A DNA stretch of 64,000 bases from Isoetes taiwanensis (GCA_021234155.1 JAJEKV010000033.1:1513745-1577744); one strand, 5' to 3'; shown: positions 1-13,640, counted from the first letter of the stretch. A program made the numbers and translations. Notes: generated by a model from the sequence alone, not told the origin.

Positions 1-2600
1 GCGAATCTTGTTATACAGTATAGCAAATTTTGTACTTGCATACCCCACAAACGAGGAACTTTACGTACGGTATAGATTAAGGAATAAGGGGTGAATATGC
101 CTATCCAACAGCTCTCGGTGCCCGGAGTCACCCCCCGTGTGAATATGCACCCAAACTAAAGGGGGTTTAAGGGGGATTTTAATTTAAATGTGTTGGACCC
201 AATGGTTGTGTTAATTAATGTCAATGGTAGTTATGTGTTGGTTGTTAATGTCAATGGTTGTTATGTATTGGTTGTTATGTGTGAATAATACGAGGGAAAA
301 TTTGGGGAGTAAACGTAAAGAACTCCCCAAATTTTGCTTGGCCTTATTGGAGCAAATTGGAGGAAAATTGGATCAAATTGGAGGGAGCAAATTGGTCGAA
401 AAATTGAAGAGTTAATGCACAAGGCTTGGCGTTTCTAATTGTTGACAGTTCAAGATATGTAGAATCTCCAGAAATACACAGCATTTTTTAGCATTTTTGA
501 CATCTTCGATCCCGACAACGATGGTCTAATTTAAGCTCGTTTGAGTTCCGATCTAAAGCTCGTTTGAGTTCTTTAAAGGTTTTTTTTGGATTTCCTTCCT
601 CTCCATGTCGATGCTGACCTTATGGTTCTCCTTCTATTAGCAAACTTTAAGTACCTAGTTCCTCCCCCAAAACTATTGCCAAGTAGAAATGGCTGTGTCT
701 TAGCATGGGATGCTATAATGAAAATGTCAATTGAGCCTTTAGATGGCTCTGCTTGTTTTGGCAAGAACTTTTGCTTTTGCTTCAAAAGGATAATAGTAAC
801 ATCGGCTCAAAAACACCTAAAATCCCCACATCATGACTTCTTTCGAATAATATCAACATTCAAGCCATTGCCATGGTTTCTTTTGAGTAATATCAACATT
901 GAAGCCATTGCTTGAATCAAAAGTTCTCAATTCCAACTCGTTGGGTCGATGATGGAACATTGTCTTAGTAGTGTTTCAAAGTCCCTTATATGTTAGTACC
1001 TTTTTAGAGGTTCCAATTGGCCCAAATTTGTACCCAACTTTTAGGAATGAGTATCAAGCCATCAATTCAATTTAATTGATTCAATTCACTTCATTATATG
1101 TGTTAATTGATTTTTTTTGACAATTTTAAGTCCTCAATCTCTTGGCATACTTCGCTCGGCTCCTGTAATTGTTTTTCCTTTATCCCCTTTTGGGTTGCCT
1201 CCTAGGGGGGCAAACCCTTATCCATATGGGTTTATAGCATATTTCAGGTATATGCCAGGAATATGCTAATGATTTGCTCCAAGCTTGCTATCGGGGTAAA
1301 AGCGGCGGTGGCCACTATTGTTGGGCAGTCCCTTTGGGAACCGGCTAACCGGTGCTTCTTGCTCGAGCATTTTTCCAAGTAGGAAGACCAGACTTTGATC
1401 AGAAAGTAGCTTTCTCGGCATCTGATCCCCGGCACAACCCAACAGTTAAGGTATGCAAGCTATAGGGCAAGACGGTAGAACTTATGAGTTTATAGGATTT
1501 GTGAAACGGAATTTCGGACCATAAGCTTGGACGCATTATTTGTCTTTATGTTTTTGCTTGAAAAAAATAACTAAATACTTCGTAAAACTATGAATTATGA
1601 AGATATGTTTCCTGACCCTGTAAATAACCACAGTGGTTATAGGTTTATGGATATGGTCATTAATAAAAAGAAAAAAAATATTGCAGGAGTCTATGAGCAT
1701 ACTGCCTGGAGTATTTGCATTTACAGGAGTTCATAAATATACTGCTTTTGAATTTGAAAATCCAAACAATCAGATTTTGCAAGAACTATAACGCTACTCC
1801 AGGATTCAGAAGCGAATGTTTATTGCCATGACTTAATAGAAAAAAAACTCAACTTTTATTTAAGCAAAGCATATGAATTGCCCTCTCTGTTTTAATTTCG
1901 GAGGAAAAACAATGGCCCATGTTATATGGATGCCAATGTTGACCCTCGGGAATGTTAACAAAAAGGCAATGTTCATTTGTGCAAATATAAATAAATATTC
2001 ATTTGAGTGCCTAACAATTCAATTCTTGTCCGTTTTTAGTGGATATCAATTGTAGTATGGGCTATAAGCTATTTATTAAAACAACAAGTATCTTATTGTC
2101 GTGGGCCTCTTCTATCTAGGCCATTAAAAGCCAACGACCACAAACTAATAAATGAGTGATTAAATTATAGCCTCTTATATGTGATTAGTGATATATGCCC
2201 GACATTGCTAGCTTTAGTAACGACATGGAAAAATACTTTGTTATCTCATTGATTAAAATAGAAAAAAAAAATGCCTTGGGTAAAAATTTGTGTGGACAGC
2301 CAAGACACAAGCAGCGGCAATGGCTGCACACACGCTGCCTAGTACTCCTCGAATCCATACTAGGTTCAAAGAATCCATATGAGATGTACTATGCAGGACC
2401 AATGATGTTTTACTAAAGCAAAGTTCTTTCACCATGCATTGCAAACAAAGCAAAGGAAAGAAGAATGTCCAAATTCCAATTCTTCTATCCTTATTTCTTG
2501 CTCCTATACAATACATAAGCGATCGAAAGAGACAAACCGGATGCAAAAATAAATCAAGCGTTAAAATAGAAAAGTTCAATCTTAAAGAACAATCAAATAA
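1..2600. other. Intergenic, repeat-rich, no convincing gene
   Basis: I see no supported gene here. The stretch holds short degenerate tandem repeats: about 30-bp units built on 'tcaatggttgttatgt' around 185-285, 'caaattggag' repeats around 350-400, a duplicated 'aagctcgtttgagttc' around 535-572, and a roughly 50-bp duplication around 845-915 ('aatatcaacatt.aagccattgc'). The short open frames lack codon bias, splice context or recognisable motifs. Confidence 0.5.
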
Positions 2601-2619
2601 AAACATGAAAACAAGCGTT

Positions 2620-2623
<4 letters not shown>

Positions 2624-2706
<83 letters not shown>
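2624..2706. repeat. (CT)n microsatellite
   Basis: An uninterrupted CT dinucleotide tract of about 83 bp. It generates a spurious Leu-Ser repeat open frame on the plus strand that should not be read as a protein. Confidence 0.97.
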
Positions 2707-2707
<1 letters not shown>

Positions 2708-2867
2708 GAAACTTCCATAAAACACACTTTCGGCGTCATGGGAGGGCAACCCCTCGTAATGCTAAATGACCTTGTTGATGTATTAAGCTTATACTTTGAA
2801 ATGGGGTCTTATGAGGTGGAGGCCTAATGGTGCGACAAGGCGAAATAATACAATTCATGGGTCAAAT

Positions 2868-2882
2868 CTCTCTCTCTCTTTG

Positions 2883-2968
<86 letters not shown>
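2868..2968. repeat. (CT)n microsatellite, interrupted
   Basis: A second CT tract of about 100 bp with a short interruption near 2880-2886. Smaller CT patches follow (2985-2999, 3102-3112), then a (GT)n run at about 3050-3066. It again creates an artefactual Leu-Ser open frame. Confidence 0.95.
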
Positions 2969-3479
2969 GATGGAGGAAGGAGAGGATCTCTCTCTCTCAA
3001 GTGAGGGCTTGTGTTTTTTCTTAGCGCCTAATAGTGGTGTGTGTCTGCCTGTGTGTGTGTGTGTGTATTAGCCCTTGGGGCCTCCCATAGGCGTAATAAA
3101 CTCTCTCTCTCCCCCTCCCTCCCTCCCCCCACCCAAATGTACATATTTTTGAGAGAGACTTGGGAGATAATTATATCTCTCAATATCTCTCAAGCCTTAA
3201 CCTCCATGGGATTCACCTATATGTATTTTGGATATGGCATCTGCGTTCCTAGGGTCAGGCAAAACCCCCATATCATACGCAGAAAATTGGCTTGTTATGC
3301 GCTTATACTCCTTAAAATACAACTAGACAAGTGAAATAAATGGTAAATACCGCTTATTATAAGTACAAAATGGGCAATAAAAAACCCCTTAGCGTACACG
3401 CAGATGGTTTATACGCATAACACAAGTGAATCCCCCTTGCCTTAACCCCCTTTAGTTAGTACTTTTTGTTGGCGGACAT

Positions 3480-4660
3480 AAGCAGGTAGGCCCAGCAATA
3501 TTGCAAGTTCATATAAGTACTTGGGACTTATAGTGGAAAAGAATTATGGCTAGAATCAAACGGTAGAATAAAGAACAAGTTGAGGATTAAAAGCTTTACA
3601 TGGAATGCAGAGAAAGTGCCATGGAGCAGATACATGGAATTTTGGGTTGAAAATAAAGCTATTTAATACATTGGTGCAGCCAATTGTGTTGTACGGAAGT
3701 GAGGTTTGGGGACATGGTCTATATCAATATATGTGTAAGAAAAGTAGAAAAGATCTAGAAGAAGTTTGTACATTCTGAATTGGGAGCCGATACATAGACT
3801 TCTTATGAGGTGTTGCTGGTTGAATCAAACATGTTACCCTTAGAGGGTGAAGCCTTATGCAAATTTAAAAAAAAAAAAGTTAAATTGATGGAAGAGGATA
3901 GCCCGCCTCATTTGGCGTTAAAGGAAACCTCTCAAAAAGGTTGGTATGCTGATGTTAAAAAGTGGCTTCTAAAATGGGATATATGAATAGAAGATTTGGA
4001 TCTAGCTTAACCTCGAGAACTAAGATGGTTCATTGCAGAGATCATATGAATTCTACTCTATAAGAGGTAACATATTTAAAGGATTATATCAATGAAGCTT
4101 CGACGTGCAATTTGCAGAGGGAGAATGAGTTCTCATATCTAGAAAGTTGAGGTTGAATGATGGAAAGGAATTTCACACGTGCTTAGGTGGTGTAAGATAT
4201 GTAGCTTAGAGAAGGTGGAAGATGAAATCCATGAACTACTGTTGCTCAGCTTATCATAGACTCAGATCTAAATTTAGAATACGAACTCAAACTCTAGTAA
4301 GATTCCTTTGTCTACCGTCCCATCTGGTTGGGAAGTTTATTTTAGATGTTAAACAACAAGGAGAAGAGGTTACAAAAATATCAGGTATGATATTTGATGA
4401 TTTTCGATGAAATAGTATGTACAGAGAATCGTGATGTTGGTTTACCTTATAGTACATCAGAAGATGTTTACAAATATGACAATATGTTACTAATAGATCC
4501 GATAGCCTCCTTTCCCACATCTTGTTTTTCGTTGAAATTATTGCAACCGAGAATATGCAAAAGAAAAAAAGTTCTTCTTGGATATATCATTCTAGGCTTG
4601 AGTGTGATAATGTCAGACATCAGCATGCTACTATCTACTGACCCAAGATGTTCCAATAAC
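3480..4660 (+). mobile_element. Decayed LINE fragment (RT 3' portion)
   Basis: Broken plus-strand frames read like the region downstream of the LINE reverse transcriptase core. A 'YKYLGL' segment is followed by 'LFNTLVQPIVLYGSEVWG', the usual LQPIxLYGSExWG block of non-LTR RT thumb regions, and later by 'PRELRWFIAEI'. Stops and frameshifts are frequent and no complete domain remains. The boundaries are approximate because no tail or target-site duplication was recognised. Family knowledge supports LINE; the exact clade cannot be told. Confidence 0.55.
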
Positions 4661-4759
4661 TAATACATGTTAAATTGGATATTTCATTTTAGCCTCCAAT
4701 AGCGTTGTCTTTATCTTAACCTTGAATTAGTTTCCGTGTCGTTCTCTTAAAATATATGG

Positions 4760-6070
4760 TATAAGTATGTATATTTCAGGCCACTTCACTATACAAGCCT
4801 ACCTTAGTAGGCTTGTATACATGGCTAAGTGCTAAACCCTAGACCTAGACCATTTTCTACCTCCAGCACTTCTTGACCTTAGCTCACGTTCCTAACTTTG
4901 TTTCGAGAGTCAATTGCTGCAACACAGCCTAATGCAGCAGCTTCAGGAGTGTGTGCGCATCATGCACCCTGATCCTTGAACCCTAACAATAATTTAGATG
5001 CATGTGATTATGATTAGATGATATTCTTGTTATTTATCATGTTATGTGATATATGATGTGGGTTGAACTCATGTTGCACCTCTTGTGATGGGAAAAGGGG
5101 TAGAGACCTAGTAGCCATTATTAGATGATGCTTCTAGTTTAGACCCTTTAGTTCCTATTATATGCGGCCTGTGCATAGCACCCACCGGGCTATGGAAGCT
5201 ATGAACTGACTGAGCACCATACAACGGGATTAGTCATAATGTGGAGGGAGGTGTGCGCTGGCGTGGCTACTTGGGGACCTATAGTAGGCTATGCTTATAG
5301 TCGGTCACTTTTGTGTGGGCAGTATGAGTCTGACACTTCATGGGTCAATGGTGTTGCCCTGACCCTCAAGAGTTGCAAGTGTTTGCCTAGCTCTTGTTTT
5401 GGGGAGTTCAGTCAGGCAAGGATGTGTGTTGCCATGATCCTCTAGTCGATCATGGAGGCACTACACTCTGGGAGATGTTGTACCTCATCGGACTGGGAAG
5501 ATGCAATCAAGAGTAGTCTCGTTGGTTCATGCCATGAGATTGTGTCTCTGGCGAGTTCAGGTCATGTCAGAGCCTCGTTTAGCCCATCTACAAGATATGC
5601 ACAGGATGGGCGGATGGGTAACCTTAGCGATTGTCTATTGCCAGCCCAAGTTATTGCCACAACTCAGCCTGTTCTAGCTTGAGACCCTAGTCGTCAGTTG
5701 ACTTTCCTACGAGTCTGAGCCTCGGTAGGAGCTCTATTGATGTATTATTGTATTGATGTATTATTGCATTGATGTATCAGGTGTGTTGGATAGATGGTTT
5801 TCACTACCCTTTGTGGTAGTCAATTATTATTATTATTATTATTATTATTGCTAGTGCTAATGTAGATGTATTTGCTTCTGTTGTTTTAGAAGCCCCAAGG
5901 GGAAGGCGAAACGACACCTCAGGTGCCTTCTTCTCGTATCCCCGCCATCCCAAGAGTGCAATAGATGGAGGGCTCATATACTATTCTATTATATGAAAAA
6001 CATTGTTGCATGGGGATTTCTCACGAGATATACGATGAAGCATCGTATGTTAGATGGGAGCGTCCACAAT
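4760..6070. other. Possible LTR remnant; ATT microsatellite inside
   Basis: No gene is supported. An (ATT)n run lies near 5826-5850. The stretch ends just before a degenerate tRNA-iMet-type primer-binding site, so part of it may be a degraded LTR. I could not define LTR borders. Confidence 0.25.
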
Positions 6071-6082
6071 TGGTATTAGAGC
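6071..6082 (+). promoter_or_regulatory. Degenerate retrotransposon primer-binding site
   Basis: TGGTATTAGAGC differs at one base from TGGTATCAGAGC, which is complementary to the 3' end of initiator-methionine tRNA and is the common priming site of plant LTR retrotransposons. No gag or pol frame follows. Confidence 0.4.
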
Positions 6083-7098
6083 AATGCTCTTGATTGACCA
6101 AGATCGCAAGACTAGCCATGACCCTAGATAGGTAGCCTTCTCCGTTAACAAAGTCATAAAGTAGACTAAATTATAGACTTGGGAGGAGCTGGGGGAGAAT
6201 AATTGAGTCAGATGAATATTCTAGTAAAACTGGTGTGAAAATTATGCATTGACATCATGATTCCACGTGGAATGGATCGAAGAGTCATCCAAATCACATA
6301 CTGTAGTGAAATATGATAAAAATTCATAATTGGTCGCCCAAGAACGATGGAAAATCCATAATTATGGAATACTTTCTGGGGTGGCTCATTAAAAATTATA
6401 ATAATGGCATAAAATTAAAATCTTCTCCCAGATATGTATCTTGATCTTTTTAACTCTATTTTAACCACTTTTACTCTGAATTTTCTAGACTTTTCAAGAG
6501 ATTTCTGAAGAAAATTAATCTATTCTCTGATTTGGTGAAAATCCTTAGATCACGATTGAATGTTACAGCTCTCACGACAAGTGGTGAAAAACAAATCCTT
6601 AAGGCTTGCGGCCAAGACTGGGTAAAGAACCCAACAACTCAGACTCCTCTCTCCAAAATTCCTGTTACAACCACCTCCCTCTCTTCAACAACATGCCTAA
6701 GTACAATAGATTTCAATATGTAGAAGTCAATTTCTCCTTATTATCTACTAGAGCAACTACTGCAAAGTTTTCCCCTACATCGCTATGATATCGGATTTCC
6801 ATTCAGCATTCCCCTCATAAACTGGACCATCCAAAAGTGTTGAATCATCTTAAATCCACATTCTTAATTTTGAAAAAAAATTCAAGTACTTACTTTATCC
6901 TTATTAATGCACTTACTGTACGTACACCCAATGGTTGTGGCAATGGTGGATATAAAGAGCATGTCCAGTGCTGTAGATTGGGAACTTGACTTGGTGAAAA
7001 CTTTCTTGCTAGTTTGGTTGGTGGAAATCGAGCACGAGATATGTTTTTCTTTCTATTAACTTGAAGCTTTGCAAGTTAGGATCCTTATTCATATCAAT

Positions 7099-7110
7099 TG
7101 GTATCAGAGC
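7099..7110 (+). promoter_or_regulatory. Retrotransposon primer-binding site (tRNA-iMet type)
   Basis: An exact TGGTATCAGAGC, the canonical plant LTR-retrotransposon primer-binding site. No intact internal region follows, so this marks a relic. It lies about 1 kb from the degenerate copy at 6071. Confidence 0.55.
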
Positions 7111-7204
7111 TGTGTTCCTTTCTTTGGATCTTGTGGGCAATGGTTCGATATCTTGATGTTTTGCAGGTTAAGATCCTTATACGTACTTTGCATATATTGT
7201 ATTG

Positions 7205-8825
7205 GAATGTCATAAAAGCATTCTCTATCATGAACGTAATTCAGTTCTCTGAATAGTAGCCCGGGGATGTCACATAGTTTAAGGCGTATATACCATGTGA
7301 GTGAAAGGGGTGGGTTTTTTTTTTACCCTAAACCGTATGTATAAATACGGATAGGGGCTTGGCTAGGGGGTTTTCTGGGGGGGAATCCAGTGTAATATGT
7401 ATATGGGAAGGGGCGTTTAGAAGGTTGGACAAGGCGTATACGGAGGGTTTTTTGCTGACCCCATTAACGCACGTGGCGTATCACCTTTATAGTAGGTGAA
7501 ACCCCCGGGAATAGTAGATGATATTGGACTTTTCAATGGCTGAACCCATAAGAATACAATAAAGTATTGACAATCATCATGGACTACCTCGATCATCAGA
7601 TTCACCCATCCTACAGCCCAGGTCGTATGTTGGGGCCTCTGGGCGCCTCTTGTTTTGTTTATAGTCATTTATGATTGGGGATTTGCCTAAGGTTTTGGAA
7701 TACGAAATACAGAGGCTCATCTCTATATGGGTTCGTCTAAGATTTTAGAATATGGAATACATTGACTCAAATCTCTACCAAAATAATTCAATATCCTGTT
7801 AAGAATGTATTAACCAATGCAAGCAACAAGTTAACATGCTTATCATGCTTATATTTTCTATTGAATCTATTTTCCTTTTTCCTTTTTCCTTTTTCCTTTT
7901 CCTTTTTCCTTTCTTTTTTTTTATAATAACTCATCCAATTGTTTTAGGGGTATAGTCTAGGGTATCAGAAATGATGATTTATGTATCCATATCACATCCC
8001 CCTGAAACCTCCTATTATTGTGCTACATATATGTGTAGTTGTCATATTTTGTAGATGAGTTATTTCGTATATTTATATATGGGGTTTTATTGTGCGGGGA
8101 TAAATTTGTGCATTTTGGACAGTGATTATAGATATGGATCACATCAAAATGTAAAAAATAGTCTGGTGAGTTGCTTAGCATATTGGCTATCAATTTGCAT
8201 TCAAATTATACTAAAAAAAATCCCAACATAAAAATTTCCTAGTAATAGAATTAGAAAAGAGAAATGGCTGCTAGTACAAATTTCTTGTATTTCACTATTC
8301 TTCTTCTAACGTTGGGCTACTCTATCCTGATTAGTCTAGGATATTAGTTTTATAGAGTTTTTACATATTTTATTCAAATGGAAAAGGAATCACATCCTTC
8401 ATAAAAGGGGGATTCTATGGAACTCCATACCAAAGCAACATTTGCTAAAAGAAGTGCTTTAACAAATATGTGGCACGTTCGAGAGTTGCCAACTATTGTA
8501 AAATTGCATTCAAACATCAATTTATATTACAAGCCATGAACAATCATAATTGCATGACTTTCTAGTTTTCTAAAAAGTATATTGCCAATCTCATTTTGTT
8601 CTACGAAGCAAATGTCGTGTTGCCTTTATGCCCTACAACATATCTTCATTTTGTTTTTTATTTTATGTAGCAAGTTGAATGTGTTGTTTACTAACTGCAT
8701 AATTATCATGCTAACCACTTTCTTATCACAATTGTAGTGATATATGCACCAAAGACATGTTAAAAACGTCATTGTGGGTGGTGGATTCACAATGCTCAAA
8801 TAAAATAGATAGTTGCCAGTATTGA
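7205..8825. repeat. Diverged dispersed repeat, copy A
   Basis: Blocks here match 12755-13640 in the same order and orientation. Examples are 'ttctctatcatgaa', 'cttttcaatggc', 'ttgcttag.atattggctatc', 'ggatattaatt'-like blocks and 'tttgctaaaagaagtgct'. Copy A carries extra sequence (about 7260-7520) with runs of G and T and a CTTTTTC-rich patch at 7872-7920. No ORF is convincing. The two copies could be old LTRs or copies of another dispersed family. Confidence 0.5.
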
Positions 8826-8869
8826 AGAGTCCAAATGTGCAAGCCTTGGATCTCATTTCAAATTTTCGA

Positions 8870-9935
8870 ATTGGCACAAAGCATAGAGATGAGAAGATAA
8901 ATTCTGACCACTATCCACTTTCTTTCTCATTAAAGTGGCAACTTACATCTCTTCAACCCATTATTGTCCATGCTCGTGCTTCTTGCATTCGCTTGACCTA
9001 TTCTAGATCTTTTCAATATGCACATACATTAGCTCTCGCACTTGAAGGTATTTTGGATTACCCAACTCTTCAAGAACGTAATGCTGCATCTGCTGACACT
9101 TTGCTTACTTCTGATGTCTCCTGCTTTGGTACATGCGCTTTTAGCTGCTCAAGCTAGTAGAAAATCCCTTCCTAGAAATGCATAGTTGATGCAGAATGCA
9201 AGCAACTTAAAAAACACTTGGGAATGATCATTGAGCCAGATCATAATGCCATCAAGAATTATAAGTCTGTGTTGAAACGCAAGAAGGCACGCTTTGTTGA
9301 TAAGCATCAGAAGCAAATGTTTGAACTGCTACTACCTGAGCCTCAGACCTTCTGGCACAACATACTTTATCGACCACATCCTACTCCTGGACATAAATCC
9401 CACTTTGGCACCAGGACCACAAGCCTATTTGCTTGCTTCCTTGTCCCTAAAAAAAAGCTTGTATTTTGCATCAATTCCCACGGGGGTCCCAAAAGCTCTG
9501 AGAATGAGGTGGGTAGATGGGAACCACCGCGAATTGCCATGAGAAGCAAGATTATGTGCATATTGCCGGTTCAGGGTTATTAAAGATGAAAGCCATACTC
9601 TACTAAGATGTCCTGCTTTGAGATGGTCAGGAATCGTTATTTGACTTTAGCATTCCATTCCATGCTCCCACAACTTCTCAGAGCCCCATCTGTGTATGAC
9701 TTGGCATTATGTATACTTGACGTTCTAGATGAGCATCTTCAATTATTGAGCCCTCAGTTGGCCTACTTATATTTTCTTCCTGCTTGTCTAGTATCATCAT
9801 TACTGCAAAGGTTTTTCCCTTGAAAACCTTTGTGAAGGAAGGCTTTTAATCCTAGTAGTAATAGTTGTACTAGGCTATTGTATGGGTTCCATGGCCTCTT
9901 GGACTTCGTGGACGTTAAAAATTCTATTCTATTCT
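8870..9935 (+). mobile_element. Internally deleted LINE relic
   Basis: Broken plus-strand frames preserve three LINE landmarks in order. First is an endonuclease end with 'SDHYPLSFSLKW' (about 8905-8940). Second is the EN-RT linker, with a basic stretch and 'FWHNILYR' (about 9190-9375). Third is a C-terminal CCHC knuckle, CAYC...DESH..LRC, at about 9555-9625. The RT palm that should separate the linker from the knuckle is missing, so the copy is internally deleted. The 3' end, 'gtggacgttaaaaattctatt' followed by a TTCTA repeat near 9910-9935, recurs at 28265-28290. That recurrence supports a true element terminus. Confidence 0.6.
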
Positions 9936-10028
9936 TGCTCCGCCTGAGCTATCTAGCAACTTATGTGCATAAGCCATTACTATATACCATATAAAGTATT
10001 ATTTAGGGGCCATAAAATTACCTAGTAC

Positions 10029-11568
10029 TTGCATAACATCTCAATAATTAATGCTAGGGCAATTTGGGCGGAGACATTACAGAATCTTAAGCAGCATCTG
10101 AACTGGTGGAGGGGAAGTAAACTCACCATGGCTGGTAGGATTCTCGATAGCCGTCGCTCAGAAGCACTCATGTTTATGCAGCCTCCTGCATACTTGCGCC
10201 AGAAAGTGTGGTTAAGGAGTTGGATGACACCATTCGCAATTTTGTTTGGGGAGGAAATGAGGAGGGGGCTACAGTGAAGGTTGCATGGTGGAAGTGTGTG
10301 CGTCCCAGAAAGGCGGGGGGCTTAGGTATGCTTGATGTGTCCTTGCACACGAAGGTCTCAGTGTCGAAATTCATCCGGCAAGTTGTTGCGGGAGCAACAA
10401 TCCCGGGGATTGGCTCTGTTGGCCGCGATTCGCCCGCCACTCTATTGTGTTTAGGAAGCCCGACAATTCGCTCCGGTTGCCGTGGGCTCGCTTTTGAGGA
10501 TTTGCGGCCATTCCCTCATGCTTCGCCTTTTCTTAAAGGTCTCCTCAAGGCCCTGGAAGGTGGTCAAGGTTCTCTTTTCATTGACCCTAGCGGTGTATGG
10601 TAGCCTCATCGGCCTTTCTTTGGGTACCCTTGGATTACGCATCTCCCTTGGCCTCTTCCCTACACCCGGGTACTTTCGGCCCCGATGGATTCTTTGCAGG
10701 GGTAACATCCATCCGGATCGGTATTGGGAGGGTCACCTGGCCGTGGGAGTTTTTAGGGATCGATTTGGCCTTCGGTATTTGGGACATTCGGACTTGGGCG
10801 AATTGCGAATGCTATTCCATTGCGATTGTCTTCTCAAGTCAATCGCGTTTGGAAGTCGCATAGTGGACTTGATGCATCTCGGTTTGTAGCATCGGCTTAT
10901 GGGCTTCTAGCCGGACACATTGCGCCAGCCGGATAAGTGGTCTTAAGCTTCCGGGGAGTAAGTGGCCGCCATGTGGAAGTGGGCATGGAATACATTGCCT
11001 CCTCCTAAAATCCGTACCCTTTTATGGCGAGATCTTGCAACCAGTAGCCTCGGGGTGAATGTCCGAAAGTACCACGAGGTTCAAGCCTCGGTGGCGGAAA
11101 CATGCCCTCTATGTGGGAGGGCCGAGAGACCATTGAGCTTGCTTTGTCCTATGCAAGGAGGTAGGGGCAGCTTGGTCTGGGTGAGAGCCCTCTTTGGGTC
11201 TTCACTGTCAAATCGGAAGCTTCTCATGGGAGTCTTTCCTAGCAGGTTGGTCGTGGCCAAGCAAAAAAAGCGTTCCATTTATGCAGAGCTTGGCTTACGT
11301 GGTTGATTTGGAAAAGGCGGGAGAGCGAAGGTCTTTCGAGTAATCGCAAAGGCTTAGCCCTTTTCGGTTGGTTAGATCTTGAGGCATAAGTTGTGGCGAG
11401 GCTTACCAAGTCTCAAGCTTGTGCGGCACGCTTTAAGCGGGAAATTTGGTCGACATTCTTACAGATTGTGAATCATGATGGGCACTTCATTTCTTAGCAC
11501 CACACTTATCATTGTACTTGATCACATTCTAGTGGTTTAATATATTCCTATATTCTTCAAAAAAAAAA
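10029..11568 (+). mobile_element. 5'-truncated L1-like LINE, RT end to zinc knuckle
   Basis: The plus-strand frames show the conserved tail of plant L1 polyproteins. They include 'HLNWWRGSKLTMAGRI' (about 10095-10140), 'NFVWGG..EGATVKVAWWK.CVRP..AGGLG' (10235-10330) and a zf-RVT-like segment ending CPLCGRAE (about 11100-11130). The frame is broken several times. The 3' end is 'tttaatatattcctatattcttc' plus an A-run at about 11535-11568. The element inserted at 31662-36660 has the same tail type and the same HLNWW.GSKL block, so both belong to one family. Confidence 0.7.
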
Positions 11569-11569
11569 T

Positions 11570-12750
11570 AATAATTAATAAATGTTATTATATTTATTTT
11601 GGTCGTCAATAGTATTGTCTTTATATAACCTTGAACATGAATATGCTTTTGACTTTTACTTTAAACTTTTGAATTATTTTTGATGTAAAAAATTAGGAAA
11701 CAATATTCATTCCTGAAGTACCTATTGTCAAGTACTTTAGCATGTTAAAAAAGTGGACACCTATAGCATGCTCATGCCCAACATTAGGAAATCTTATGCC
11801 CTTCCACTATACAAAGGATTTTCTTAGTTCTATTAATGCATGTATAAATATATGTATTGTTGTTGCTTATCAAGTAGGCAAATAGAAGAATAAACCATGT
11901 CATAAACCATGTCATATTTTAGTCCAATTTTCTAAGATGGCTAGCGTTGTAATTTACGTGGATTACCTTACTTTGTGTAAGAAGATTTGACATTACAACA
12001 ATTAGCCCAAGGGAGTTCTAAGATTACTATAGTATGTGATGCTCGCTTAGCACATAAGTGGGCAGTATATGAGGGGTTCGAGCAGTCATTCTTCATCATC
12101 CACCTATTGATTTGTGCATTGGTTAATAGATCACCTTATTATATCATCCTCTCTCAAGCATAATATTTGTGTGCTATATGCCTTTGCTCTGCCTTATGGC
12201 AATTTGTTTTGTTTTAGTTTGTTCTATTTTGGGGCCTTGTCCTTTTGTTTGATTTGGATTTAATGGTCTGCTCGTTGAATCATCTTATGACCCAAGGGTC
12301 TCTATGGGTGTTATTTTGTTTCTTATCTTATTATATCAAGATTTTCTCCTTTTTTTAGTAAAATAGAATCATCGTATTTGGTTATTTTAGACTGGCACAT
12401 GCTAATGCCAAAGGACTCTAATACTTGATAGCAAGCTGGTGTATTGTTTTTGGGTTGAAGCCGATGCATTAATAAAGCGTTTTGTGACCTTCCAAAGCTC
12501 CATGTCTTAATTATTTGCATATTTGAGACAATTTGTACATTTTCGTCCAAAAGATGTAGTCCAAGATCAATTCAAATTTGAGTTGCTGGCATTCACAAAG
12601 CAGAGAGCATCCTTGTTTTTTGAATTTTCATTTGGAATACACGTAAGTTCCTTATACACATTTTTTACTCTATTCTTTTAGTTCACTTGGCCGTGAGTTT
12701 TGGAGGTTATATCTTGATGACAAGAGAAGTCGTGGAAGGAAATTAATACT
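11570..12750. other. Intergenic, nothing recognised
   Basis: AT-rich sequence after the LINE tail. I see no supported coding, RNA or repeat feature. Confidence 0.4.
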
Positions 12751-12754
12751 AATA

Positions 12755-13640
12755 ACCATTCTCTATCATGAATATAATTCATTTCTCTAAATAGTGGATG
12801 GCATCAGATACTTTTCAATGGCAGAACTGATAAAAATTTAATAAAATAACATATTGGTAAGTGATAGTAATTTCACACTTTTATGGGCAATTGTGATGAT
12901 CAATATTTTGTAAGTGAGTTATTATGTATGTTCATATATCGGGCTTTATTATGTTGGACTGAGTTTGTATGTCACATCAGTACTGGATTGGTCTTTATGT
13001 AATATTAGATCTATTTTCAATTACTACAAATGAATGCGTCATAGCATAACAATGATTGAAGACATGAATAAATTCAAAATGTAAAAATGGTCTGATGAAT
13101 TGCTTAGTATATTGGCTATCTATTTCGCATCCACAATGTGTTAGAAAAATTCCACACATAAAAATCTTGCGGTATGGACTTGGAATGAGAAATGGCTACC
13201 AGAATAAATTTTTCATTATTCTTCTTTTACTGTTGGGCTACCCTATCCTTGGTCAATATAGGATATTAATTATGCAATTTGTAAATAGAAAAGGAAATCG
13301 CATCCTTGGAAAAAAGAGGGTTTCTATGGAACTCTATACCATATCAGCATTTGCTAAAAGAAGTGCTCCTTAACAAAGCTATGCTAAAAAAATATGTTGC
13401 CAATTTCATTTTGTCCTACGAAGGACAAAGCTTCATTTTTTATTTATTTCTATTTCATGAACAAGTTGAATGTATTGTTTACTAATTGCATACTTATCAT
13501 GCTAATCTTTTTAAAAATAAACGACCTTTTTATTGCAAGTTGGTTTTGTAGTGATATATCCACCAAAGGCATTACAAACTTGATTGTGAGTGATAGATTC
13601 ACTACGCTCTAAATTAAAATAAATAGTTGCCAGTGTTGAA
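12755..13640. repeat. Diverged dispersed repeat, copy B
   Basis: The same-orientation partner of 7205-8825, sharing ordered blocks across most of its length with many substitutions and small indels. Short frames inside it are not conserved with copy A, so coding is unlikely. Confidence 0.5.

Noticed and set aside
2434-3071. Open frames with long Leu-Ser repeats
   Set aside because: They are translations of CT microsatellites, not proteins.
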